From Deltaproteobacteria bacterium UBA2409 (GTDB lineage: Bacteria > Bdellovibrionota_C > UBA2361 > DDRT01), in contig DDRT01000011.1 in NCBI GenBank assembly GCA_002343185.1, forward strand, positions 1-24,079: DNA of 24,079 nt, read 5' to 3'. Positions within the stretch are counted from its first letter, which is position 1; the number at the start of each line of letters is the position of its first letter. Made by a program: the position numbers and the translations under genes. The notes under the pieces were generated by a model. It had not been told where the DNA came from and searched no databases. It saw only the letters and a list, made by a program, of their open reading frames with translations. This document shows positions 1-6,437 of the stretch, piece after piece.

Positions 1-54
1 ACCTTACTAGATCAAACAGCTGCAGCTCTCTACAACTTAATCAAGAAGGGGTGA
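1..54 (+). CDS. 3' end of an unidentified gene (partial)
   Basis: The first 51 bases read as an open frame of 17 codons (TLLDQTAAALYNLIKKG) ending in TGA at 52-54. The start lies outside the window. The fragment is an amphipathic helix-like tail and is too short to assign to a family. Support comes from the hairpin that overlaps the stop codon and looks like a transcription terminator, and from the convergent orientation with citrate synthase. It could still be chance reading through non-coding sequence. Confidence 0.4.
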   Translation, partial: TLLDQTAAALYNLIKKG

Positions 55-70
55 AGTCCCCTTTAATTTG
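46..70 (+). terminator. Hairpin with T-rich tail at the window start
   Basis: AAGGGG (46-51) pairs perfectly with CCCCTT (58-63) around a six-base loop, followed by TTAATTT. The stem includes the last codons and the stop of the partial gene. This is a plausible but short intrinsic terminator. Confidence 0.45.
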
Positions 71-87
71 GAGATCGGAAAAACTGA

Positions 88-139
88 AATCAGATAACAG
101 AAACAGATTACGGAATCAGATAACAGAGGTAGACAGTCG
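88..139. repeat. Imperfect 13-bp tandem repeat
   Basis: Four 13-base units lie head to tail: AATCAGATAACAG (88-100), AAACAGATTACGG (101-113), AATCAGATAACAG again (114-126), and a degenerate fourth unit (127-139). Units 1 and 3 are identical; unit 2 differs from them at three positions. It occupies the gap between the 3' ends of two convergent genes, and no coding frame explains it. Confidence 0.6.
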
Positions 140-168
140 AGTAAACCGGCTTCAAAGCTTGATTTCTC

Positions 169-1452
169 TCACCCTCTCTTTTCAATCGGAACATACTCAC
201 TAACCGTAGGACCAGTATAAATCTGTCGTGGTCGATTAATCTTACTTTTTGGTTCATGAGTATACTCTTTTGCATGAGCGATCCAGCCTGGAAGTCTTCC
301 GAGTGCAAACATTACTGTGAATGCTCTAGTTGGAATTCCCATTGCGCGGTACATAATTCCTGAATAGAAATCTACGTTTGGATAAAGTTTTCGCTCAACA
401 AAGTAATCATCTTTTAGAGCTGCTTCTTCAAGTTCTTTAGCGATTCCTAAAAGTGGATCGTTAATCTTTAGTTTACTAAGTAGTCTATCGCAGGCAGATT
501 TTATAATTTTAGCTCGTGGATCAAAGTTTTTATAAACTCTGTGACCAAATCCCATTAATCTGAAGCTTGTATCTTTTTTCTTTGCAAGCTCGACATATTT
601 TTTTACATCTCCGCCATCAGCATGTATTTGGCCAAGCATGTCTATAACTTCTTCATTTGCTCCACCATGCCTTGGTCCCCAAAGTGCACATATTCCAGCT
701 GTTATTGTAGCCCAAAGATTGGCCATGCTGGATCTGACCATTCTTACAGTTGATGTTGAACAGTTTTGTTCATGATCAGCATGAAGAATTAAAAGTAGAT
801 CTAATGCCTCAGCCATCTCAGGAATAACATGAAACTTTTCAGCAGGAGTACTGAACATCATTGATAGAAAATTCTCACAGTAGCTTAAAGAATTATTTGG
901 ATAGATCATCGGCTGACCGATCGATTTTTTATAGGCAAATGCCGCTATTGTTGGGAGCTTTGCTAATAACCTTATGCTATTTCTGTCAAAGAATAGGTCA
1001 TTCTCTGCACTTTCACTTTGATAGAAAGCAGAAAGAGAACAAACAACTGAAGCAAGTGTCGCCATGGGATGAGCATCTCTTGGAAATCCATCAAACTGAG
1101 CTTTGATATCTTCATGAAGCATTGTGTGACGCATAACTCTTGCGGTAAATGCATCAAGCTCTGCTTTAGTTGGAAGTTTTTTGTAAAAAAGTAGATATGA
1201 GACTTCTAAGAAGGATGACTTCTCAGCGAGGACTTCGATCGGGATACCTCTGTACCGTAGTATTCCCTTTTCACCGTCAATAAAAGTGATATCACTCTGA
1301 CAGGCTCCCGTATTCATATATCCAGAATCAAGAGTGATATAGCCTGTATCAGCTCTAAGAGAGGTTACATCAATTGCTTTCTCTTCTTCCGAGCCAACTA
1401 CGATAGGGAGCTCGTAATCTTTACCGTCTAAGTTTAATTTTGCTTTTGTCAT
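169..1452 (-). CDS. gltA: Citrate synthase (type II, GltA)
   Basis: Condenses oxaloacetate and acetyl-CoA to citrate, the entry step of the TCA cycle, in the cytoplasm. The 427 residues match the usual length of the hexameric bacterial form. The three catalytic residues are visible in their family motifs: His262 in RHGGANE, His304 in GFGHRVYKNFDPRA and Asp361 in DFYSG. The oxaloacetate-site motif HADHEQNCSTSTVR is at 224-237. The N-terminal beta-rich extension typical of the NADH-sensitive type II enzymes is present (about residues 1-50). The ATG at 1452 is preceded on the minus strand by AAGGAA at good spacing, which fixes the start. A weak promoter-like pair (TTTAAT, 17 nt, TACTAT) lies at 1552-1524 on the minus strand. 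It is a single gene, divergent from the GroES-like gene. Confidence 0.97.
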   Translation of the reverse strand: MTKAKLNLDGKDYELPIVVGSEEEKAIDVTSLRADTGYITLDSGYMNTGACQSDITFIDGEKGILRYRGIPIEVLAEKSSFLEVSYLLFYKKLPTKAELDAFTARVMRHTMLHEDIKAQFDGFPRDAHPMATLASVVCSLSAFYQSESAENDLFFDRNSIRLLAKLPTIAAFAYKKSIGQPMIYPNNSLSYCENFLSMMFSTPAEKFHVIPEMAEALDLLLILHADHEQNCSTSTVRMVRSSMANLWATITAGICALWGPRHGGANEEVIDMLGQIHADGGDVKKYVELAKKKDTSFRLMGFGHRVYKNFDPRAKIIKSACDRLLSKLKINDPLLGIAKELEEAALKDDYFVERKLYPNVDFYSGIMYRAMGIPTRAFTVMFALGRLPGWIAHAKEYTHEPKSKINRPRQIYTGPTVSEYVPIEKRG

Positions 1453-1473
1453 AGGGGTGTTTCCTTATAGAAT
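1446..1473 (+). promoter_or_regulatory. Candidate sigma70 promoter for the GroES-like gene
   Basis: TTGTCA (1446-1451) and TAGAAT (1468-1473) are separated by 16 nt. Each differs from consensus at one position. It would give a leader of about 85 nt before the GTG at 1564 and overlaps the start codon of the divergent citrate synthase gene. Confidence 0.4.
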
Positions 1474-1563
1474 GACTATTCGGTATATTACCTAATACTA
1501 CTTTAATAGGAATCAAAAACTGTATAGTAAGATTCAAACTTTCGTAATTAAAACAGAGGTTTA

Positions 1564-1890
1564 GTGAGACATTCATCAAGAGTAAGAAAAATAAGCCCTC
1601 TAGGACTAAGAGTAGTCTTAAGAATCCGACCAGAACAGGATGTTACTGATGGGGGACTATATCTTCCAGAAGGTGCTAAAAACTCAATGTCAGAGAGCCT
1701 TTTGGCAGAGGTTGTTGAGGTGGCAACAGCCACAGAGGCTGATCATGAGGCTAATATCTCAGGGATTCCATTAGGCGCAGTGGTTTTAATCGGTAAACAT
1801 GTTGGGGTTAAAATTCCATGGGATGATAGGTTAAGAATTGTTGATACTAAAGACATTCTAGCAATAGTCGATGAAGTTCATTTTAGCTAA
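1564..1890 (+). CDS. groES: GroES-like (Cpn10) co-chaperonin, solo and divergent
   Basis: A 108-residue protein with the Cpn10 layout. The N-terminal strand SPLGLRVVLRI matches the family 'PLxDRVVVK' strand. A mobile-loop-like segment, DGGLYLPEGAK (29-39), keeps the hydrophobic tripeptide (LYL) that in GroES contacts GroEL. The C-terminal barrel includes GAVVLIGKHVGVKI and ends DILAIVDE, as in GroES. The start is GTG with GAGG (1556-1559) only a few bases upstream, so the exact N-terminus is unsure; the first ten basic residues extend beyond normal GroES. Normal GroES is followed by groEL; here the next gene is an unrelated secreted protein. The family call is fairly secure. Whether it caps a GroEL ring or is a paralogue with another job cannot be told. 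Confidence 0.8.
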   Translation: MRHSSRVRKISPLGLRVVLRIRPEQDVTDGGLYLPEGAKNSMSESLLAEVVEVATATEADHEANISGIPLGAVVLIGKHVGVKIPWDDRLRIVDTKDILAIVDEVHFS

Positions 1891-1963
1891 GAAGATCTCC
1901 TATTTAGATCATTTTATGAATCACTAGGCCCTTAACCCTCGATAATAGGGGTCAGAGGTTTAT

Positions 1964-3418
1964 ATGAAAAGGTTTTTCTCAGCGATTCTTATCATTCAGG
2001 CGATTGCTCTGGCTCAAAGTGAGTCATTCATAGCCGGACTTTCACTAAATGCCACAAGTGGAAATTATTGTAACAACTTAACTGGTACTACCCCTCCAAG
2101 TGCACCACGAGATAGTGGCGGAGCAGTAATACCTGATAGAATTCAGTGTAATGCAAGATTAGCATTCGAAGCGACCTTTAGAGGAGATGGAAAGGAAGTT
2201 TATTCGAATTCCTTCACAAAAGTGTCTGGCCCTGAAATTACAAGTTTTACTGATTCAATCGGCAATCAAATGAATAAATTTGTCTCTGTCGGTGATAGAG
2301 CTTATTGCAGAGGCTATGAGTGCTACACAGAATATAGTCAGGATGGATCAGACAGAGCTCGCTGGTATCAAGTAGAAGAACCAAACAGATTAATGGCGCA
2401 AAACGGAAACCGAGTTATTGAAAAGCTAAAAGCTGTTAACTTTATGGTGGATGGTAAGGCTTTAAGTGCAAAGATCGGAGATGGTTCGCAATATCTAGAA
2501 GTTCCTATAGGTGAGTACAAAGAGTTTAATGTAGAGATTACAGATTTTAACGGTGGGATAAATTTTAACGATGGTCGCTTCAACCCTATACGGCTTAGAT
2601 GGATCAACCCTAATCCAATTGGAACACCTCACTCGAGTATCCCAAGTGGTATATCTTTTAAGAGTGTATTTGATAACGGACGTTGGACTTATAAATTAGC
2701 AGTTGATGGTCAACGAATGGATAAAGCAGGTCTATATGTTGTGAACTACTCAGTGCAGGATGAAGTTCCAATTCGAGTTGAGTATATGTCATTCGTTGAA
2801 GGGCTTAGAGTTTGGAATCATAGAAGGTACTTAGAAGGTGTGGTTATTGTGGCATATGGTTTATCAACATGTGCAGCTGATGCATTATCACTTCCTGATT
2901 ATACACCTGCATTTAACGCAACAAAGAAATTTTTAAAGCATGCTAAAAAACCTTCCAAGAGACAGCATTTCCCTAAACTTTCTGAACCACAGATTAGGTT
3001 CTTAAGGGATGGTCTTGGAAGACCAGCAGCCACTGCCGGTAAGGTTAATAAAGCCCTAAATAAAATTAATCAGAGAATTCTCAGGTTAAACATTGTTGAG
3101 ACTCCAGATAGTATAATATTAAAAGACACAGCCAAACTTGATGAGGAGATTGAAACTAAACTTAATCCTCCAAGAAGGCTTATAAAACAAACTGCAAGCA
3201 GTGTTGGTAATATTAATACAAAAGCTAAGATGGGTGCTCCATATATCTACTCAGGGAGTGCTCTAAAGGCTTTCAATAGAAAGTCCAATCAGCTTTCTAA
3301 GGAAGCTCGAAAAGTGCTTGGTATCTACCATGCGGAACTAAGATCAAGAATGGAGCTAAGAACAAGATTTAGAAGCTCAAACGCTCAGTGTAATGAAGAC
3401 CAAAACTCAGGTTCATAG
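1964..3418 (+). CDS. Secreted protein of unknown function
   Basis: I do not recognise this 484-residue protein. The N-terminus (MKRFF followed by a hydrophobic stretch to about residue 17, ending ALA-QS) is a clear signal peptide, so it is exported. Residues 20-280 are rich in beta-prone, Asn/Gly-rich sequence with cysteines at 36, 62, 115 and 120 that could form disulfides. Around 285-310 lies a short hydrophobic stretch with a fifth cysteine. From about 315 to the end the protein changes character: strongly basic, helical, Lys/Arg rich, with a final cysteine near the C-terminus. GAGG a few bases before the ATG supports the start. It lies between the GroES-like gene and argH, 34 nt upstream of argH. 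The two-part layout suggests an extracellular beta domain plus a basic helical tail. Confidence 0.85.
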   Translation: MKRFFSAILIIQAIALAQSESFIAGLSLNATSGNYCNNLTGTTPPSAPRDSGGAVIPDRIQCNARLAFEATFRGDGKEVYSNSFTKVSGPEITSFTDSIGNQMNKFVSVGDRAYCRGYECYTEYSQDGSDRARWYQVEEPNRLMAQNGNRVIEKLKAVNFMVDGKALSAKIGDGSQYLEVPIGEYKEFNVEITDFNGGINFNDGRFNPIRLRWINPNPIGTPHSSIPSGISFKSVFDNGRWTYKLAVDGQRMDKAGLYVVNYSVQDEVPIRVEYMSFVEGLRVWNHRRYLEGVVIVAYGLSTCAADALSLPDYTPAFNATKKFLKHAKKPSKRQHFPKLSEPQIRFLRDGLGRPAATAGKVNKALNKINQRILRLNIVETPDSIILKDTAKLDEEIETKLNPPRRLIKQTASSVGNINTKAKMGAPYIYSGSALKAFNRKSNQLSKEARKVLGIYHAELRSRMELRTRFRSSNAQCNEDQNSGS

Positions 3419-3442
3419 AGTTTTCTGAGAAATAACTGTATA

Positions 3443-3474
3443 CTTCCCCCTTATGCTTTGGGATAAGGGGGAAG
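3443..3474 (+). promoter_or_regulatory. Perfect 12-bp inverted repeat spanning the argH start codon
   Basis: CTTCCCCCTTAT (3443-3454) and ATAAGGGGGAAG (3463-3474) are exact reverse complements around an 8-nt loop. The argH ATG (3453-3455) sits at the end of the left arm. There is no T-run after it and no Shine-Dalgarno before the ATG. It may be an RNA hairpin that hides the start codon or a DNA operator; TATACT at 3439-3444 is a possible -10 box. Confidence 0.75.
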
Positions 3475-4733
3475 AAACAGATAAGGATCTATTAAAGTTC
3501 ACCGTTGGAGATGATAGAGAGTTAGATTCCAGGCTTTTTTATTATGATTGCTTAGCTTCGGCAGCTCATGCAGAGATGCTCTTTGAAGTTGGTCTTCTTA
3601 CTAAAGAAGAAGCTAAAAGTCTTAAAGATAAACTCTTAGAGCTTTCTAAAAATACTCCTAAAATTCCAGAAACATTCGAAGATTCTCATTCCTATTTAGA
3701 GTCACTTTTAATAGAGGCTCTTGGTGATACTGGTGCGAAGATTCATCTTGGTCGCTCAAGGAACGATCAGGTTCAGGTAGCAATTAGGCTTTTTATGAAA
3801 GAAGAGCTTAAGAAGTTTTTAATAACTCTTCTAGATGTTGCAAAACTTTTTCATCAAAGATCAAAAGAAAATATTTTAATTCCTGGATATACTCATCTAA
3901 AACCAGCAATGCCCACAACCTCAGGTGTTTGGTTTGGATCCTTTGCTGAAGGGTTGCTTGAAGTTTTAGATGATGGATTTCATCTATTGCAATCAATTGA
4001 TAAAAATCCACTTGGTTCAGGCTCTGGATTTAATACAGGGCTAAAACTAGATAAAAAAAGAACCGCAGATATTTTGGGATTCTCGCGGGTTCAAAGAAAC
4101 CCAATCGATGTTCAATCAAGTAGAGGAAGGCTTGAGTGTAAGGTTCTAGGAGTATTTGTGACCTTCGCCCATGTTATCTCAAGATTCGCTTGGGATGTTG
4201 TTCTTTATTCTAGTTCTGGACTTGTAGAGCTTGAAAATAGAATAACTACCGGCTCATCTTTAATGCCCCAAAAACGAAATCCTGATCTACATGAGCTTTT
4301 AAGAGGGAAGTGTGGAGTCATAAGAGGAATTTACTCTGAACTTCTAAGTATAATTGGTAGTCTGCCAAGCAGTTATCATAGAGATTTTCAGCTTACTAAG
4401 GCACCATTAATGAGAGGGTTTGATACAGTTCTTAGTATTCTAAAGATTCTGCCCGTATCAATTGCCGGAATAAAATTTAATAAAGATAAATTTAAAGATT
4501 TCCCTGAGCTTTTTGCCACCTATCAAGCTTTTGAGAAAGTGAAAAGTGGAGTTCCATTCAGGAATGCGTACAAAGAAGTTGCTATAGAGTTAAAAAACTC
4601 TCTTCCTAACCCTGAAAAGTTCGGCAGTTACATCGATCAGATAAAGTCTGAAACAAAAATTGTTTATGATGAATTAGAAGAGGATCTTAAAAAGTATGAA
4701 AACATGTGTAGTGGCATTCTCGGGCGGACTTGA
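3453..4733 (+). CDS. argH: Argininosuccinate lyase
   Basis: Cleaves argininosuccinate to arginine and fumarate, the last step of arginine synthesis, as a cytoplasmic tetramer. Family motifs are in order: HLGRSRNDQV (98-107), PGYTHLKPAMP (144-154) with catalytic His148, NPLGSGSGF (185-193) and the signature GSSLMPQKRNPD (267-278) with the flexible-loop catalytic serine. The N-terminus (LWDKGE, then FTVGDDRELD) resembles the subfamily I recall from Bacteroidetes and archaea rather than the enterobacterial 'ALWGGRF' form. At 426 residues it is slightly short of the common 450-460. The start is chosen because LW is conserved at the N-terminus; no Shine-Dalgarno is visible and a perfect palindrome covers it. 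It overlaps argG by 38 nt, so the two are probably translated from one mRNA. Confidence 0.95.
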   Translation: MLWDKGEETDKDLLKFTVGDDRELDSRLFYYDCLASAAHAEMLFEVGLLTKEEAKSLKDKLLELSKNTPKIPETFEDSHSYLESLLIEALGDTGAKIHLGRSRNDQVQVAIRLFMKEELKKFLITLLDVAKLFHQRSKENILIPGYTHLKPAMPTTSGVWFGSFAEGLLEVLDDGFHLLQSIDKNPLGSGSGFNTGLKLDKKRTADILGFSRVQRNPIDVQSSRGRLECKVLGVFVTFAHVISRFAWDVVLYSSSGLVELENRITTGSSLMPQKRNPDLHELLRGKCGVIRGIYSELLSIIGSLPSSYHRDFQLTKAPLMRGFDTVLSILKILPVSIAGIKFNKDKFKDFPELFATYQAFEKVKSGVPFRNAYKEVAIELKNSLPNPEKFGSYIDQIKSETKIVYDELEEDLKKYENMCSGILGRT

Positions 4734-5883
4734 TACTTCTTTTTTAGTTCCGTTTGTTAGAGAAAAATATGGGTTTAAAAAAGTAGTCACATGTACTGTG
4801 AATACAGGGGGGTTTTCTGATGAGGAGCTTAAAAACATTGCTTCTCGCTCTAAAGAAGTAGGAGCTGATGAGCATGTAGCATTTAATGAAACAGACAATT
4901 TTTATAAGGATATCCTCAAGTTTCTCATATTTGGCAATGTAACTAGAGATGGATATCCGCTTTGTGTTGGCTCTGAAAGATTAATTCAGGGAAGAACTGC
5001 TTCTTTGTTTGCTAAAAAAATCGGTGCAGCTCTGGTTCATGGATCAACTGGTGCTGGGAATGATCAATATAGATTTGATCTTGTAGCACGCGTTCTTGGT
5101 GTTGATTGCCTTGCACCTATTAGAGAGTTTGAGGTTTCAAGAGATTTTTCAACAGGCTACTTAAAAGATCGTGGAATTAATGTACCTCAAAAGAATACAT
5201 CCTATTCTTACAATGTAGGGCTCTGGGGTGTTTCAATCGGTGGAAAGGAAACTCTTGTTAGCGATGGGATAATTCCTGATTTTGCCTGGTACAGTGCTGA
5301 CAGGATAAATCCAAAAGAAGAAGTTAAGTTAAAAATCAGATTTGAGCAGGGTGAACCAGTAGTTTGCGATTCTGTCTCTGGTCCGGTTCAGGTTATAAAA
5401 TATCTGAGTGAAACAGGATTTAAGCAGGGTGTAGGGCGTGGATATCATGTTGGAACATCAATTCCAGGAAAGAAGGGAAGACTTGCATATGAAGCTCCTG
5501 CTGCAGAGATTATCTATGCTGCTCACAGAACTCTTGAAAAGCATGTTTTAACTCAAACACAGATTCATTTGAAAAAAATAATCTCTGATGAGCTTGGAAG
5601 GCTCATCCATGAGGCATACTTTTTTGATCCAGTTGTAAAAGATATTCAAGCTTATCTCAAATCATCACAGGAAAGAGTTTCTGGAGAGGTAACTGTAACT
5701 CTTTCTCCTTACCGTATCTCAAGTGTTCAGGTTCAAAGTGAGTTTGATCTTTTAACAGTTGGTGGAGCAACCTATGGTGAAGGGGCAACTACTTACAGTG
5801 GTAGTGATGCAGCAGGAGCATCAAGGCTTCATGGATTTGAGCAGGAGCTATTTTGGAGTCGTGGAGTAAAGCAAGCTCTATGA
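4696..5883 (+). CDS. argG: Argininosuccinate synthase
   Basis: Joins citrulline and aspartate using ATP to make argininosuccinate, the substrate of the upstream lyase. The N-terminal PP-loop AFSGGLDTS (7-15) binds ATP pyrophosphate, and HGSTGAGNDQYRFD (115-128) is the second nucleotide/citrulline motif. CTVNTGGFS (33-41) replaces the 'TADLGQ' segment of classical ArgG; this variant matches what I recall of the Bacteroidetes-type enzyme. The 395 residues are a normal length. The gene order (lyase before synthase) reverses the common argG-argH. The ATG lies inside argH, 38 nt before its stop, with AGAGGA about 12 nt upstream, indicating coupled translation. The end is convergent with mntR. Confidence 0.95.
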   Translation: MKTCVVAFSGGLDTSFLVPFVREKYGFKKVVTCTVNTGGFSDEELKNIASRSKEVGADEHVAFNETDNFYKDILKFLIFGNVTRDGYPLCVGSERLIQGRTASLFAKKIGAALVHGSTGAGNDQYRFDLVARVLGVDCLAPIREFEVSRDFSTGYLKDRGINVPQKNTSYSYNVGLWGVSIGGKETLVSDGIIPDFAWYSADRINPKEEVKLKIRFEQGEPVVCDSVSGPVQVIKYLSETGFKQGVGRGYHVGTSIPGKKGRLAYEAPAAEIIYAAHRTLEKHVLTQTQIHLKKIISDELGRLIHEAYFFDPVVKDIQAYLKSSQERVSGEVTVTLSPYRISSVQVQSEFDLLTVGGATYGEGATTYSGSDAAGASRLHGFEQELFWSRGVKQAL

Positions 5884-5892
5884 ATTCTATTT

Positions 5893-5960
5893 TTCAACGC
5901 AGAGTACACAGAGTTACGCAGAGAACTAACTCTGTGAAACTCTGAGTCCTCTGTGTTTCA
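5893..5960. repeat. Long imperfect palindrome between argG and mntR
   Basis: The left arm (5893-5923) and right arm (5930-5960) pair over 31 positions around a 6-nt loop (AACTAA). By hand count there are 24 Watson-Crick pairs, 2 G-U pairs and 5 mismatches. Each arm is itself built of repeated short words (CGCAGAG, CACAGAG on the left; CTCTGTG, CTCTGAG on the right). It sits between two convergent genes, so it could act as a two-way terminator. There is no long T-run. The rest of the gap to 6007 shows nothing else. Confidence 0.75.
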
Positions 5961-6007
5961 AATTTTATTAGATTCAAACTCTAAATTAACACTCATGTCA
6001 TTTTCAT

Positions 6008-6400
6008 TCATTCCAAATACCTCTCAAACGCCTTAAGAGTTTTTTCACTAACATGATGCTCGATCCCTTCAGAATCACGATTTGCAGTCTCTTCATCAAT
6101 TCCAAGTTTGAGAAGAAAGTTATAAACGATCTTATGTCTTTTGTTAGCAATTAGGGCGAGCTTCTCTCCAGATTTAGTTAGTGTGATTTCTTTATATGGA
6201 GCAGTAGAAATGAGACCTAGTGCTTCTAATCTTGAAACAGTTTTTATAACGGTTACATGACTAACGCCAAAATGCCTGGCAAGTTCAGTAACTCTGGCAG
6301 ATTTCCCGAGTGACCATATAGCTTCTACATAGTCTTCTGCCAGCTCTCTAGCATGTGCTCTTCTAGTCTCTTCATACTTGTTTTTTTTTGATTTATGCAC
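6008..6400 (-). CDS. mntR: Manganese-responsive repressor MntR (DtxR family)
   Basis: A metal-dependent winged-helix repressor controlling the divergent transport operon. Numbering from the upstream ATG at 6427: the helix-turn-helix is at about 43-72 (VTELARHFGVSHVTVIKTV), the wing follows, and the dimer domain ends in RDSEGIEHHVSEKTL. Manganese ligands corresponding to those of Bacillus MntR are all present: Asp32, Glu35, His98, Glu120, Glu123, His124. The close match in this block to proteobacterial MntR makes the name secure. I place the start at GTG 6400 rather than ATG 6427. A near-consensus minus-strand promoter predicts transcription starting near 6402, downstream of that ATG, and the extra nine residues (MYHRLQFIV) lie over the operator. 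There is no C-terminal SH3-like domain, as usual for MntR. Confidence 0.92.
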   Translation of the reverse strand: MHKSKKNKYEETRRAHARELAEDYVEAIWSLGKSARVTELARHFGVSHVTVIKTVSRLEALGLISTAPYKEITLTKSGEKLALIANKRHKIVYNFLLKLGIDEETANRDSEGIEHHVSEKTLKAFERYLE

Positions 6401-6406
6401 TACAAT
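6378..6406 (+). promoter_or_regulatory. Promoter of the metal ABC operon
   Basis: TACAAT (6401-6406), in the left arm of the palindrome, forms a -10 box; TTGTTT (6378-6383) is a weak -35 at 17 nt. The transcript would begin near 6413, giving a leader of about six nt before the ATG at 6419. Confidence 0.45.
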
Positions 6407-6415
6407 AAATTGTAG
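6400..6415. promoter_or_regulatory. Probable MntR operator (palindrome)
   Basis: CTACAAT (6400-6406), AA, ATTGTAG (6409-6415) is a perfect inverted repeat lying between mntR and the transport operon, 3 nt before the ATG at 6419. A half-site-like copy (AATTGTAGT) occurs at 6469-6477 within the first codons of the binding-protein gene. Assignment to MntR is by position; its binding sequence in this organism is unknown. Confidence 0.6.
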
Positions 6416-6437
6416 CCTATGGTACATTTCTTGTCAA
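6409..6437 (-). promoter_or_regulatory. mntR promoter (sigma70-like)
   Basis: On the minus strand TTGACA (6437-6432), a 17-nt spacer and TACAAT (6414-6409) match the sigma70 consensus at 11 of 12 positions. The -10 box is in the right arm of the palindrome, so repressor binding would block it. Predicted transcription start near 6402 leaves almost no leader before GTG 6400. Confidence 0.65.

Noticed and set aside
861..1106. Plus-strand open frame opposite citrate synthase
   Set aside because: It is a shadow of a strongly conserved minus-strand gene, with no ribosome site or recognisable protein features.
3443..3474. Intrinsic terminator before argH
   Set aside because: The stem is strong, but no T-run follows on either strand and the start codon lies inside it.
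5893..5960. CRISPR array
   Set aside because: The repeated words are 7-10 nt with no unique spacers and are arranged as one palindrome; no cas gene is present.
6401..6427. N-terminal extension of MntR from ATG 6427
   Set aside because: It would overlap the first bases of the divergent gene, cover the operator, and lie upstream of the predicted transcription start. GTG 6400 is preferred, though not proven.
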